Of a stretch of DNA of 64,000 bases, positions 34,901-49,900 are shown one piece after another (position 1 is the stretch's first letter; every line of letters begins with the position of its first letter). Below the pieces are notes generated by a model that was not told the origin of the DNA, ran no database searches, and saw nothing but the letters and a program-made list of their open reading frames with translations. The translations under genes and the position numbers were made by a program. The stretch comes from Leguminivora glycinivorella (Eukaryota; Arthropoda; Insecta; Lepidoptera; Tortricidae), in the NCBI RefSeq assembly GCF_023078275.1, contig NC_062987.1, forward strand, positions 20,445,772-20,509,771. Direction: 5' to 3'.

Positions 34901-37900
34901 CCACGAAATGGTCCCGACTCAGCATAAAATGCTAACCCGAGGGTCAGCGCTGGTCTTCCGTCGGGACCGTTTTGTTGGTCACGAACGCAGCTGTACGACG
35001 CGGACCCGTGACACAGTGAACGCAGCGCAAAGTTGTATGAATTAATTCTATACTTACAGTCAGTTTTCGGCATTCGCATGGGCTGCTGTGACTTCTTGCT
35101 CTGCGTGCCTAGAAAATTACATCATGTTAATATTTTTTCATCACACTCGCACACTAAATGTGCTATTGCACGCAGGCGGGGCGTGAGTTGTAGAAAAATC
35201 GTTCTCCCTAGGAAGTTAAGAAATTTCTAGTACTGTATTGAACTCTTTTTTACCTTTTTGCATATTTTTTATAATGCAAGTGTGATGGAAAACATTGTGT
35301 GTAACTCGGGAAGTATAAATATTACTAAATCGAGTCTTTAAATCGCTCCGGCAAGCCGTCGCGATTTAAATTACTCTCGTTAATAATATTCAATTTCCTC
35401 TCCTTGTTGCACAATGTACTATTATTTTGTTTATTTATTTAAAAAAAACTTGTGGAAAATTGTAAAACCTTTAACAATTTTACATCATTTTCATACATAA
35501 TAAATGAGAATTTATTAGTGTGAGAGACCCTTAAGAATGACATTCAAGTTACTGTCAAGTGATTGACGGCACATTTCAAAACAAATAACATTAGAAATTG
35601 GTAAAGGCTGTCACATACGTGTTCAGTAATTATCTTTATTTTTCTAATAACTCGATAACCGTAAGAGTTAAGACGGTTTCTTAGAGAAATTGTGTTTGAT
35701 CTAAAGAACCTTCCCTTAAAGTTAACGGAATTCAATAAAAACAGGGTGTATATCAGAAGTCAGAATGAGGTGCACTATCTTTGCAAACGAACACCCCCCT
35801 GGAGCCTGCTCTAGTTAGATGGCGCAAATATTAATATGGGTGAATCAACTTTTTCTTGCCTGTTATTGCCATGGTTACGGTCCCCTGAGTCACGCTGGTT
35901 TTATGCAAAATTATGCTACTTTCACTATGCATCAAACATGCATTTTTCTCGTGTTAACAAGCCCTTTTCTTAATTTGCCACCTACAAACATGAAACATGG
36001 ACTAATTTGCATGCTTGCATAATTTCAGTAGCATAATTTTGCATAAAACCAGCGTGACTCAGGGGACCGTAATTATGGCAATAACAGGCAAAAAAAAGTT
36101 TATTCACCCATATTTAACAATTATATTATAACATTTATAACACATGTCTGGAACTCTGGAACATACACGGTGTTTCCGGTATCACTCAAAACCTCAGACA
36201 CCCCAACTGATTTTTATTTTTTTAAACTCATCTAGAGTATTCATCTTTTAATCTGATCGTTACTTTTTTTTAAATTGAATTTTTAATTTTCTGTACAGCT
36301 CTACTTGACTTTTAGCTCTACACAATAAAATAATTGCTAACTACCATCATAAACCATAAGACTATTTATTTGTGTACGTTACTACAACGACATAAGGTTT
36401 ACCAATAGACAGCTAAGATGTCACTGTAAAACACTTTAAATCTTTGTCACAGTAAACTTCAAATTGGACAGGTAATAGCAGTAAGCAAATAAATTCAATA
36501 TTCAAAATGACAAGGTTGTAATTAGGTACGAGTTCAATTTGTTATGACTTATGATAAACATTAAGATTAAACTGACAAACAACGTCAAACTAGTAGCGGA
36601 AAAAATAATCGTCCAAGTAACCAGCCAGTATTAATACCCCTAAATACTGAAAAAAGGTAAACAACCTCTAGCAATGCCATATACACAATGTTGTATTACG
36701 AGTACAATAGAATGGGCACGTAAAAAATAACTAATAATACTAATTTAAATAAAAATATTACCCCCATCAAGATATAGCTCAATCGATTCTACTCTCGATT
36801 CTGAACAAACTGTTTTCAGGTTTTTAGTGTTAAGTGAAACACGGTGTATATACATTGAATGAAAATGTATGGTACCATACAAAGTTCACTTACTGGTGTT
36901 AGATTTGTTGACTACAGTGCTATTGGAGGTATCGGCGTATGAATCGCTCATCGAACTGTTGAATGAAATCATCGCCTGAAACAATATTACAGTCAAATTA
37001 GAACCTAAGTCCCCCCAAAACCGAGTAAGCGATGACCTATCGGCGATAGAAAGGAACAAAAGATAATCGCTCCCGTGTAAATAAAAGAGACGCGATGATA
37101 GCCGGTAGATAGTGCATGAACTAAATTAGTAAATACTTCCGGCCCAGCCACGACATTGGTTTAAGCGCGACAGCGGTGAGCGGCAGCCATACGTGCGAAT
37201 GAAAAGTCCCATCGCTGTGTCTCGCTCCAATGTATGGCCGCCGCTCACCGCTGTCGCGCTTAGACCAATGTCGTGGCTGAGCCGTACAGGTCATTCTTAC
37301 ACAGATTGACTGAGTCCCACGGCACAGTATAATAAAGAGTACTATCGTACAGTATGGCCACTCCCGCTCCCCGCTGAAAGTGCCACCCCCTCTCTGTTAC
37401 CTCACAGTTACCGCCTGTCAAAAACGCGAACAGTCGACCTGTCATATTTCACTCATACAAGCATAGTACGCGTTCACCTACACGAGCTTAGTGAGCTAGG
37501 AACGCGCCTCTTTCATATATTTGATCGCCAGTGTCCGAGGTGTGCCCACGGTAAGCTCAAGAAGGTTTGTGTTATGTGTATGCAGACAACGATATATATA
37601 ATACACAAATACTTATACAGGGTGTATTTTGATAGCGGGTCAGTAAGGGCAGCTATGAGATCCCATAGTCCTACGCAAAAATGGTCTAAGGAGAACATCC
37701 ATCGATTTCAAATTGACGAAAAATGCCATTTAAAGATGTTGGAAAAACGTACAGGGTGCGAGAAAAAGAGCATTTTTGACAAACTTTGTTTTTTAAGCCA
37801 ATCGATCTCATTCCTATCCAGGATTAAAAGCTTGTATGGGACCAAAAAAATTTTTTTTTCAAAATCTGTAAATGCCATTTCTCATCAATTTGAAATTGAG

Positions 37901-40900
37901 GGAAGGTCTCCTTAGACCATTTTCGCTTAGGACCACGGAATCTCATCAAATACCGCTATCAAAATACACCCTGTATACACAGAAAACATGACTCAGGAAC
38001 AACGTGTGCTCATCACACAAAAAAATGCCCTTACCGGGATTCGAACCCGGGGCCGCGGCTTAGAAGGCAGGGTCACTAGTGTCACTACCAGCCAGGCCAG
38101 GCCAGACCGGTCGTCGAACGATAAATCGATCGCTTTCTAATCGTTTGTGTTTATCTGTAATGTTGACTTATGTATTTGTGAGAAAGGGACAAAACCTATT
38201 GTCTCAGATTTGTAAGTTCGCATTTTTGACACATTTGTTTTGAAGTATGTTGCGATGTTGCTAAGACGTATCGTTTGCCAAATCTAACGATTAATGTCGA
38301 ATTGGTTGAATCGATTAGGCCCTATGACAAGGAGGTGCTTAAACAAATATACGATTTCTATCAACATACTGAAATGTCATTTGAATCGAAATGACAGACT
38401 CTGCCACAGCACTAGTTTAAAAATAAAAATGAATAATAAATGACATAATAAGTAAATCCTGCGTGATAAATTTTATTAACACTTTCGCTACCAAGAACCC
38501 GACTGTCGGGTACACCGCTCGTAGAAGCGTAGCCGATTACATGGGTTTCCCCGTATGTAGCGAAAATGTCGTAGCGCCGCGTAGAGCCCGGTTTCGAAAG
38601 TGTTAATATCGTGAAATACTCACTAACGAAAATCCGCAAAAATGTAACATGTGTTAGATTATGTTTAAAGTAAGCGAAATATTGTTTTTAAGTACTTGAT
38701 TTTTTTTAATATTATTACAGGATTTTGTTTAAAATTTCATTAGGTTACGCGAGTTTACGTTTTGTGGACGCTGTCATGTGTCAAAAATCTGGGACAATAA
38801 TTGGTTCAGTTACTCTTTTATGAATAAGGGGGGTTAGACTTTGGGTTTTGTCATATTTACCCCGCTGCTCCCAGCTACGGACGGCCCCACGCGGTCCTTC
38901 CTTTGTTCTTTGAAGTTCAGGATGCTCTAAAACAAAAAAGATTTAAATAAATAAATATTATAGGACATTCTTACACAGATTGACTGAGGCCTACGGTAAG
39001 CTCAAGAAGGCTTGTGTTGTGGGTACTCAGACAACGATATATATAATATATAAATACTTATATACATAGAAAACATCCATGACTCAGGAACAAATATCTG
39101 TGCTCATCACACAAATAAATGCCCTTACCGGGATTCGAACCCGGGACCGCGGCGCAGCAGGCAGGGTTACTACCGACTACGCCAGACCGGTCGTCAAAGA
39201 ATTACATCATTTGATTGAACAGGTAGTTATGTCATTCTTCATCTCAATGCTTTGGCACAGGCTTTGGCGACTGTATTCTAGAGAAGTCCGAGATCATCGC
39301 AGGAACTGACGCGTATGGATGGCTCCGCAAATAAATAAATATCAAAGGACATTCTTACACACATTGACTGAGTCCCATGGTAAGCTCAAGAAGGTATGTG
39401 TTGTGGGTATTCAAACTATGTTTTCCCCTCACTAGCTCGGAAACACGTGTTGTAACTATTAAGTTATTGTAAAAGTCCAAAGTATGGAAAATCCTAGGTA
39501 ACCAACACAGAACTTAATTTAGATAGAAGAAACAAATTCATATATTTGTATAGGGGCCGAGCGTGTCAAATTTTGTACTGAAGTTGATTCTTGCCTGTAA
39601 TTTTAAATATGTCTCAGGCTCTTGATTGTTCATAATTTTTGTGTTGTTGCAATTGAATATCACGTAACGAGGCATTTTTTATGTTTTGGTTGACTTCAAC
39701 TTACAAAAATTGACGCCCGAAAGCTGCAAGCTGCGAGTAAAGGCGGACGACTCAGTGGATTTCACTGAGTTCATTTGACACGCTAAGTAGATACGTTTGC
39801 TTGATCTATGGTATATATGACATCTGTGGTAACCAACCTAACCACAAAATTAAAAATAAAAAAAAACCGACAAAATGGACCGATTTTCATAAAACATGGC
39901 TAAGAACATTCCCGACTAACTCAGCTTTCAAACAAAAAAAAAAACTAAATCTAAATCGGTTCATCCGTTTGGGAGCTACGATGCAACAGCAAACACACAT
40001 ACAGACAGACATACAGAGGATGGTGTAGGCCCAGCGCTGTATGCATTCTATTCTTCGCTAGTCCTTCGCATGTCCACAGACTAATGGCTAAGACGAGGCT
40101 TGCGTTGGAGCTATGAAAATACTTGTTCACCCTTGAAGGTTGTTTTGATACTCACGTCCACTCAAAATCGGCGGTCTGTCTGTGTGTCTGTGGCATCGTA
40201 GTTTTCGAACGGACGGACCGATTTTTTTTTCGTTTGAAAACTGGATTAGTCGGGAGTGTTCTTAGCCATTGATGAAAATCGGTCCTGTCAGGGTTTTTTT
40301 CAAAATCTAAACTTTGTTGGTTAGGTTATGATTGTACTCACATCCACATGGAACTCCTTAGGCACGTGGCAGCCGGGTAGGGCTTCGATGCCGGCCACGG
40401 GGCACACACTGTCGAGGATGGTGTAGGCCCAGCGTTGGGTGCGGGAGAGCGTGCATTCCACTGACTTGTCTTTCTTCTCGTGGGACTGTGGACAATAATT
40501 CATATTAAATATGAACCTTAAAAATAAAACTCAACATTTATATCTTTAGACTCTGTACTGCAAGCCATAAATGTTCAAATGAGAACTACGAGTAGTGCAG
40601 GGTTTGGAAAGTATTCATACTCAGGAGATTTGAGAGTTTTGATCAAAGATTCATTATTTGAAGGTTTTGACGAGTGCAGATTGTGAAATGTTGGTTTATT
40701 GGTCTCAGATAACAGAGCATATTTCGAAAATAATGGCTAGCTCTAGAAATTCATGTATTTCTTCGTAAAGTAATGTATATCTTTTGGAACATACCTCGCA
40801 CCCTAGCCCAGGGTTGTACTTGAACTGGTCTTTCTTCAGCTGCGTGAGAGCCAGGGTCGGCTTGGGAAACCCCTCGTCCTCATGAAACTTTATTACTTTA

Positions 40901-43900
40901 TTCATACTTTCCTAGCTACTTCCACTGTGGCTCATACCTCGCACCCTAGCCCAGGGTTGTACTTGAACTGGTCTTTCTTCAGCTGCGTGAGAGCCAGGGA
41001 CGGCTTGGGAAAGCCCTCGTCCTCGTGAGACTTGAGCGCGTTGATCATGTGGTAGAAAAGCGTGTCGAGCTTGTACACGCGGAAGAGACGGTCGTATTCC
41101 GCTGAAAAACGTATTGCAATTTATCCTCTTGTCGCCCAATGTACATTGAGAGGTACATAATTGGAATTTCAACTTTCATCTAAACAAATAAAGTCGTATT
41201 TTATTCTCTGAACAATCATATGAAAATTAATATAAAACTTTTCAATTACATTTTAAAAGAATGACGTGGGTGCTGAGGTTAAAATAAGTATGGAAAATAA
41301 GTTTCTAAGCCACTTGCACAAACCGCTTAAGTCAAGTGGGCTGTCAACTGTCAAATTCCATATAAAATGGTGGATTAACTTCGGGTTAACCCTCAATTTT
41401 CGGTGGTGCAAGTGACCCTAATAAATATAAGTTTCTAATGGGTCGGCAACGCGCATGTGACACCACTTGAGTTGCGGGTTACGGTGACCGATTTCCATCA
41501 GGCGGACCGTATGCCTGTTTACCACTGACGTGGTATAAAAAAAAATATTTGTATAGAACTCTAGTCTAGTCAAAGGTACAACTTTGCCAATTACCACAAG
41601 GAGAAGATTATGGCGAGCAAGAAAATTTGGGACAGTCCATGTAGTGAGAAATGCTTTATCTTGTACCGTAATCTATTACTATCTAGCAGCGTGTGAAGCG
41701 ACTGCTTAGAAATCTTATAATTTGTCATGGATGCTAACATAGTGCAAATGAAATTAATATTTTTATACACAAGTTAGTTTTTTAGGAATGGCAACTAATC
41801 CACTAGGTATTAGAAACTAACAATGTGCACGTGGATGTACCTAGTACCTACTCCTGCAGTATCTAATGGATTTTTTTTTTCAAAGTTGTCCACCCCATTT
41901 TTTTTATTTGGAAATTTTTATGTGATTTCCACTCAGAATCGCGAGCTCTTTCAATCCTAATAGGAGAAAAAAAGTGTCCGAAGGTTTTTTCCCATCCCGT
42001 TACCATTTTTTCATACATTTTGTATGTCGGTAATGGAATGGAAGGTTTTAAAAATGTACGGAAATCTTCAGACATTTTATCCTCCTATCAGGATCAAAAG
42101 AAGCTTAAAGTTTTAGCTAAATTGAAATAGTTATTTGTTATACAAGGGGGCAAAGTTGTATTTTACCGCCGAGTGTGGAATTGAAAAACGAGCAAGTGAA
42201 AGGATTCTATAGTTGAACCACGAGCGAAGCGAGTGGTTCGAGAATAGAATCCTGAACTTGCGAGTTTTTTAACACACGAGAAGTAAAATACATTTGCACC
42301 CGAGTGTAACACAAAACTTTTCCCCTCACTAAAGCGAGGAAACTACAACGCAAAAAATGCATTTAATCACTGCTTCCAGTAGTTCCACAGGTGGTAAATC
42401 ATCTTTATTAGTAGATTCACCTACTTTTATCAATTTTAAAGCAGTTAATTTGACTTTATTCAAGGTCAAATTACTTTACCCACTAGTGGATAAAATGCGT
42501 TTTTACCCGCTGGTATTAAAGGACAAAACACGTGTTTCCGAGCTAGTGAGGGGAAAACTCTTTTACAAACTGTGGAAACTACCGACATTTGGAAAACTTT
42601 ACAAGAGTTTGAAATTCTAGCATGCATGTTAATTATTCGCCGCAAAAATTCACATCAAATTCAAAATCGACCAATCCAAACTCCGATTTAAATACAAGCT
42701 CAAAACACACAAGAGGTAATTTATAACACTAGAACACAGCCGTGTTCACAGTATACACACACAAAATTTCAATACAGACCTATCTATGAGAATTACAAAG
42801 TCAGAAAATTATTATAGTTCGAAATGAAATGAAATGAAATATTTATTTTCCAAGTAGGCATATTACAATGCGCTTATGAACGTCAAATAAAACTACGCCG
42901 GCTCTAACCCTACGCCTCAGCCTCGAGAAGATTTCAGTCCCCCCTCAGTTGGAGGAGGGTATCCACTATGGGACCGGCAAGAAACTCGGCGGGCCACTTC
43001 TTTTCAAAACATTACATCTTATATTTAACATGCATTAAAAAAAAAACAAGATACAATTAATAAGCAAAAGTATTCATAAAAAAAAAATATTAACACAAGA
43101 AATTATACAAAGTACAAAGCTATTATGATTATTAATAAGAGATGTTAGAGATGTATAGAGTCTCTAAGTGTCAAAGTACATCTAAAAAAAATTAAAAATT
43201 ATACATAGACAAAAGGACACCTACAGTATGATTAACATCAGTAAACGATTCGGGTTTTATATCTATCTTGCTCGCACTTATGCGATCTCGATAAGTGCCG
43301 AAGCCGAAGGGTAAAAACCGAATCGTTAACTGATTTTGATCGTACCGGCATAAAGAAGTGATGATTTCTGTACCTTGTCGCTTTTAATCGTTTGACAATT
43401 TCGTATGACATTTCAAACAAGACGTTAATATGACAAGGTACAAAAATAATTCCATCAAAAACATAAATGTGAAATGAGAGCCAAGTTCAATAATATACAA
43501 CGTGTTTCCGGTATCACTAAAAACCCCAGACACCCCAACTGATTTTTATTTTTTTAAACTCATCTAGAGTATTCATCTTTTAATCTGATGGTTACTTTTT
43601 TTTTAATTGAATTTTTAATTTTTGAACAGTTCTACTTGACTTTTAGCTCTACACTCAATAAAATAATTGCTAACTACCATCATAAACCATAAAACTATTT
43701 ATTTGTGTACGTTACTGCAACGACATAAGGTTTACCAATAGACAGATAAGATGTCACTGTGAAACACTTTAAAGCTTTGTCACAGTCAACTTCAAATTGG
43801 ACAGGTAATCGCAGTAAGCAAATTTAAACCCAATATTCAAAATGACAAGGTTGTAATTACGTACGAGTTCAATTTGTTATGACTTATGATAAACATTAAG

Positions 43901-46900
43901 ATTAAACTGACAAACAACGTCAAACTTGTAGCGGAAAAAATAATCGTCCAAGTAACCAGCCAGTATTAATACTCCCAAATACTGAAAAAGGTAAACAACC
44001 TCTAGCAATGCGATATACACAATGTTGTATTACGAATACAATAGAATAGGCACATAAAAAATAACGAATAATACTAATTTAAATAAAAATATTACCCCCA
44101 TCAAGATATAGTTCAATCGATTCTACTCTCGATTCTGAACAAACGGTTTTCAGGTTTTTAGTGTTAAGTGAAACACGGTGTATATGCCTTGGTTCGTTCG
44201 TTGTTCGCTTCAACGAAAAAAGAAGTGATATCTAAATGGGTGCCAAGTTCAATGGCCAGTCCTGAAATTTATTTGTAACAACATAAAATTATAGGACCAA
44301 CGCCGAAATCGCAAAAAAATTGGCTAATTTGATACGCCAAATTTGACATGTTTATGTAAAATAGTTTTTGAGTTATGAGGGGGTCAAAGGTGGCTCCAAA
44401 TGGTTCGTGTAATATTACACACGGTGCTGCTCGCCAGTTCTTTTACTTGAACTTGGCTTGAGCGTGTCTAGATCACTTATTTATGCCGGGGACTGTACTA
44501 CGTGCCAATGCCAAAGTCAGAGCAAGCCGCATACAGTGAATTTACTTACAATCTCTAATAAATATTTCCTTAATAAAGTCGTTCACCGGTTCTTCTAACT
44601 CTTCCATCCCTGATGGCGTGTGAAAATGAGAGGGGTTATGAAATGAGTGAGTGCGCGTATCAGAACGAATGTGTTGTTACTGCATGAGGTATGAAATGAA
44701 AAGTTAAAGGATATGTTCATATGATATTGATGTTATTAAATTGAAATGCTAAGCCAAAATGTGGAAAATTTGAAGGTCAAAACATTTAGTTCTTTCAGTC
44801 GCTTGAGTTACCGGCTCTATAACGACTTTGAAAATATTCAAAAAACCATAATTAGGTTTAAAGATCTTTTCATCACACTCGCACACTAAATGTGCTATTG
44901 CACGCAGGCGGAGCGTGAGTTATAGAAAAATCGTTCTCCTTAGGGAGTTGAGAATCTTTTTTAGTACTGTATTGAACTCTTTTTTTAGTACTGTATTGAA
45001 CTCTTTTTTACCTTTCTGCATATTTTTTATAATGCAAGTGTGATGAAAAACATTGTGTGTAACTCGGGAAGTATGAATATTACTAACTCGAGTCTTTAAA
45101 TCGCCCCAGCAAGCCGTCGCGATTTAACTAACTCTCGTTAGTAATATTCAACTTCCTCCCCTTGTTGCACAATGTACTATTATTTCTCAAAAGAATATTA
45201 AAATATTCACTAAATTATTATCAAACCTGCTAATATATCACATGTAAAGGAGAACAGTGAGACTGAAAGCCTTTTTTTGTCACAGCTGAAATAGAGACTT
45301 TACTTTCGTTCGTGAATAGATCTGAAATTACTTACAAGCACGGGAACACATTTGATGCAAGAAATTGATTAGGGAGCGTTCAAGTATTACATAACGCAAC
45401 TTGGGGGGGGGGGGGGGGTCTCGTAAAACGTTACGATGCGTTACAGGTAGAGATGTGCCAAACCGAAAATATCGCAAACCGGGCTGAACGGTTTGATTTT
45501 CTACGTAAACCGGTTTCAACCCGGTTTGACTAAACCGAGTTGCTACGACGGTCCTTAGCGTATCAATGTAGCGGTTAGGTTTGGCCCGTGTGAAGCGATT
45601 CGTCAAAATTAAACACGAATCAAGTCAGTCGGGTTGAGTCGAGTCAAGTTATGCCCGAAACACATTATATGACGTGACGCGCGATATATCGACTTAAAGA
45701 GCGTCACAATTAAAGTTGTGTTTGAACAAGCTAAACTAAAACTAAATTAATGCAAATAAATATATTTCATTTCATTTCATAAAAATATTCGTAATGGAGA
45801 CAGAATTCACAGAATATCGGCAAGGGCGGCAACGGCAGAATAGCGGGAGCATTTAATTACAGTTGTAAACTGTTATATTTTCCCATTTATTATTATTCCC
45901 ATTGCCTGTGTGGTGACGGGTTAAGAATTTCACCACCCCCTTTCTTCTAGAGATGTGTCAACCCGGTTTGCCAACCCGGTTCTAACCGAGTTAGGCTCAA
46001 CTCGGCCCGACTCGGTTTGACAGTTCACCAAACCGGTTCCAACGAGCAGACGGAACGCAGCCGAACGAACGTACCGATCGGTCCCACTCCCACATGACTC
46101 GACTCGAAAATGTTGATAACGAAACCGGCAATATCGGCATCGGAACTGCAAGCCAGCGAATGCAAGCAGGATAGCTGTACTTTCGCGCGGAAGTGGCGCC
46201 ACGGCCGCGCTCGCTTTGGTTTGAAATCAATTATAACAGATGGTGCTTTTTTCCTAATAATAAATGGGGAAATATAACAATTTACAACTGTAATTAAATG
46301 CTCCCGCTATTCTGCCGTTGCCGCCCTTGCCGATTGCCTTGTGAATTCTGTCTCCATTACGAATATTTTGATGAAATGAAATGAAATATATTTATTTGAA
46401 TTAATTTAGTTTTATTTTAGCTTGTTCAAACACAACTTTAATTTTAAATAAATAAAAAAAAAAACACGTTTATATAATGTGTTTCGGGCATAACTTGACT
46501 CGACTCAACCCGACCGACTTTATTCGTGTTTAATTTTGACGAATCGCTTCACACGGGCCAAACCTAACCGCTACATTAATACGCTAAGGACCGTCGTAGC
46601 AACTCGGTTTGGTCAAACCGGGTTGAAACCGGTTTACGTAGAAAATCAAACCGTTCAGCCCGGTTTGCGATATTTTCGGTTTGGCACATCTCTACTTTCT
46701 TCCCGTGGGTGTCGTAGAAGGCGACTGTGGGATAGGATTAAATTGTGGCGTAGGCGAGAGGCTGGCAACCTGTCACTGCAATGTCACGGTTTCGTTTTCT
46801 TTCAACCCTTTATTTGCCAAGAGTGGCACTGAAGCTTTATTAGTTTCATGTGCTCTGCCTACCCTTTTTTGGGATACAGGCGTGATTGTATATATATATA

Positions 46901-49900
46901 TTGTATATATTATTATTAGGAAAAAGAGCACCATCTGTTATAATTGATTTCAAACCAAAGCGAGCACAAGGCCGGGCGGACTGCGAGCGTGTTTCATATT
47001 CTGGCCGTGGCGCCACTTCCGCGCGAAAGTACAGCTATCCTGCTTGCAAACTTCAAACTTCAAAACTTTTATTTGCTAAAATGCACGTACATCATAATAT
47101 AATGGTGGAAATATATATGTCGCAGTAAGATAGATAAAGCCGTTATATAGTTATAACCCTAGGGATATAATTATATGTCGTAACATAGTTAAACGAAAGC
47201 GATTAATTGCTATCTTACTAGGAATATAACTATAATACTAAACTAGTTTAGTCATATAGTTATATGACTGGATTCAGTTTAGTGAAATGATTGTAGGCAG
47301 GAGTGCGGCGGTGCGGCGGAGGTATAGTTATAACCCTAGGGATATAATTATATGCCGTAACATAGCTAAACGAAAGCGATTCCTTACCATCTTACTAGGA
47401 ATATAATTATAATACGTTACTAGTTCAGTTATATAATTATATCACTGGATTAAACTTAGTCTAGGGATATAATTATAATACGTCTCTAGTTAAGTAATAT
47501 AGTTATATTACAGGATTAAGTTCAGTAGTATAATTGTAGCAGTGTAGTGCTGCAAATTGCACTATTTGCGATAGTAAATATCATGTTTATCTTAGATTAA
47601 ATTAAAACTGCCATCGCACAAATCCAAATGCAGATACAATTTAAAAAATGAATAAATCCGATATTATGAAAAGAACCGGGAGCACCGGTTCCTAAATTTT
47701 TGTCTCGGTTCTTTCGCCACCATAAAATTACCGGGATTTCCCGGGAAATCAAGAATCGGGAAATACCGGGAGCATGCCCTAACTGTTACGTTTTAACTAA
47801 TATAGCTTGGATTCGTTTGTTTAGTAACCAAACCTTGTGTACTATGTTCGATACAAAATAAACTTTGTTCTAACGTCAGTACCCCAAGAGCTATCCGGTC
47901 TTGCTACTACTGGGAAAATAACTTAATTCTATAACAGTACTTTTTATCTCACCAAAAATTAAGTTTGGTAATTTGGTACAGTTTTTTTAGTTAAGCCACC
48001 AAAATTTGTGACAAGAAACGTATAATATAATAAAAAAAAGATTATTTTAATTCACTAAAAATCAGGCGAAAATGGTATCAAGACTTTTGTTTTAAATTCG
48101 ACTACTTTAATTTATGATCTTTATAACACATTAAGAAACCACCTATTTTTGTGAATGATACTTCGTAGTAGCAAAAAGCGGAGTAATTAAATTAGTTATG
48201 ACGCAAGCAATAATAGGACAAGTGAAGTTATGGTTGTTTTGTATCTACATTATGTGTTGAAACACTATTTCTACTGAAACCACCCTAAAAACAAAACGGA
48301 AGTTCAGTATTTTACTAGCTCAGAATAACATTCAGGGCAAAAATTATATCAGCAAAAAAATTGCAACAGACTTTTCGTTAAGATCAAAATAAAGAAGTAT
48401 AAAAAATAATCCACCTTTAAATGCACGCCAAGAAGCGCTAAAATCTGTACTGAAAGAAGTATTTTCATATTTTTCATTTACCTACAAACTCTACTATTGA
48501 CGATGTCATTTTCTGCATTATTTCAAAAGTTAGTTATTCATTCGTATTTTCATTACATCGCGGTATAATAATATATTTCGCCACCTTCACTATCGCTTAA
48601 ATAGCTCAGTTATAGTAGCGTAAGACGATGGGCGCGCTCCTGACCTGACGTCGTGGGTTCGATCCTCGGCAGTGGAAATCTTTTTTTCTTGTTATTTTTT
48701 TATCTTTTACACCCTTTTAAACCCTCTCTTTTTAAATATTTATTTTTTAGTATTAGATTTACAACCCATTTCATTAAAATTTTGTTAGACACATGTAATG
48801 CAATAAGTTTAAAAATTGTCTTTCAGTATTAGTATTGATTGAAGGTAACCTAAGGTTCAACATCGTGCGTCGTTCCTACTAACCGCAATACTCTGTCTTA
48901 GCTAACCATCGCTAGACGTTATGCCCTTGTAATAAGGATTACAACTGTACAGTGACAGTTGTCCGGTATGACTAATAGATTTATATATCATTAAGCTAGA
49001 TTGAGTTGTTAGGCCAAAAAGTGTGTCCACATGAGAGGGTAAAGTTGGGGCTGGTGATCTCGCACTTATTGCCACTGTCAAAATTATTTGAATGACGTCA
49101 TCACTGTCATTATTTGGGGATACCAGTCAATATTCAAAGTTACTACCAAATCTACTAATACCGAATTAAAGGTTTTTTTAATTGCGCAAATCTTTGGTTT
49201 TATGGATTCATAATAATGACTTACCAATTCATTACAAGGTATTAATATCCTTGCCTCGATATAATACAAAAATAATTTAAGAAGTTTATAAACTTAGTTA
49301 TCATACAGGTAAAAATACTACTACTGTAGTAATCTCTTTAACACTGGTCACAGGTGCGAGAGGGACACCAGCCCCAACTTTGACCCTCTCATGTGGACAC
49401 ACTTTTACTAGTCTGATAAGAACGCCTTTCTGCACCGGTGATAAAGTTCAATTTAGTATGGCAAAAAAAGTGTGAGCTCAGTCCCTATTGAAAGTCCATG
49501 GTATGAGTCAATGAAAAATTGGCTAAATAGTAATCAGAAAACAAGCAAAAAGGGTAGAATATATTTCTTATAAGTTATTTCTTTGGATTACATTACAAAA
49601 TGAATGTATTATACATTATAATACTCGTTGTAATTGTATAGATTTCAATGAATAATTTTATTTGTTCAAATTAATGACTTTCAAGGAACAAAAACTATTG
49701 AGTCGCTATTAGACCGTTTTCACATTATCCGATCCGATAACGGATGTCGGAAGGATATCAATAGAAGAATCCAAGATTCCGCCTGTAATGTATGGAATAT
49801 CGGTCCGACATCCGATATCGGATCGGATAATGGAAAAACGTACTACACTTTACTCTTTTTAATACCAAGATTAATTAGAGTCAGTTGTATGGTCGGAACG

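Noticed and set aside
38030..38110. tRNA gene on the - strand
   Set aside because: It has a B box but is continuous with a SINE body and tail shared with 38960-39200; the cloverleaf is disturbed.
40795..40911. Exon 5b as a mutually exclusive alternative to exon 5
   Set aside because: The phase does not fit exon 4, which ends with one base of a codon, and immediate stops would follow.
45930..46230. Paired 77- and 90-residue frames, seen again at 53043-53436
   Set aside because: They lie inside the two 747-bp hAT copies, have no similarity to a transposase and overlap each other in different frames.
48594..48672. Functional tRNA
   Set aside because: A- and B-box-like sequences are present, but acceptor and T stems do not pair properly.
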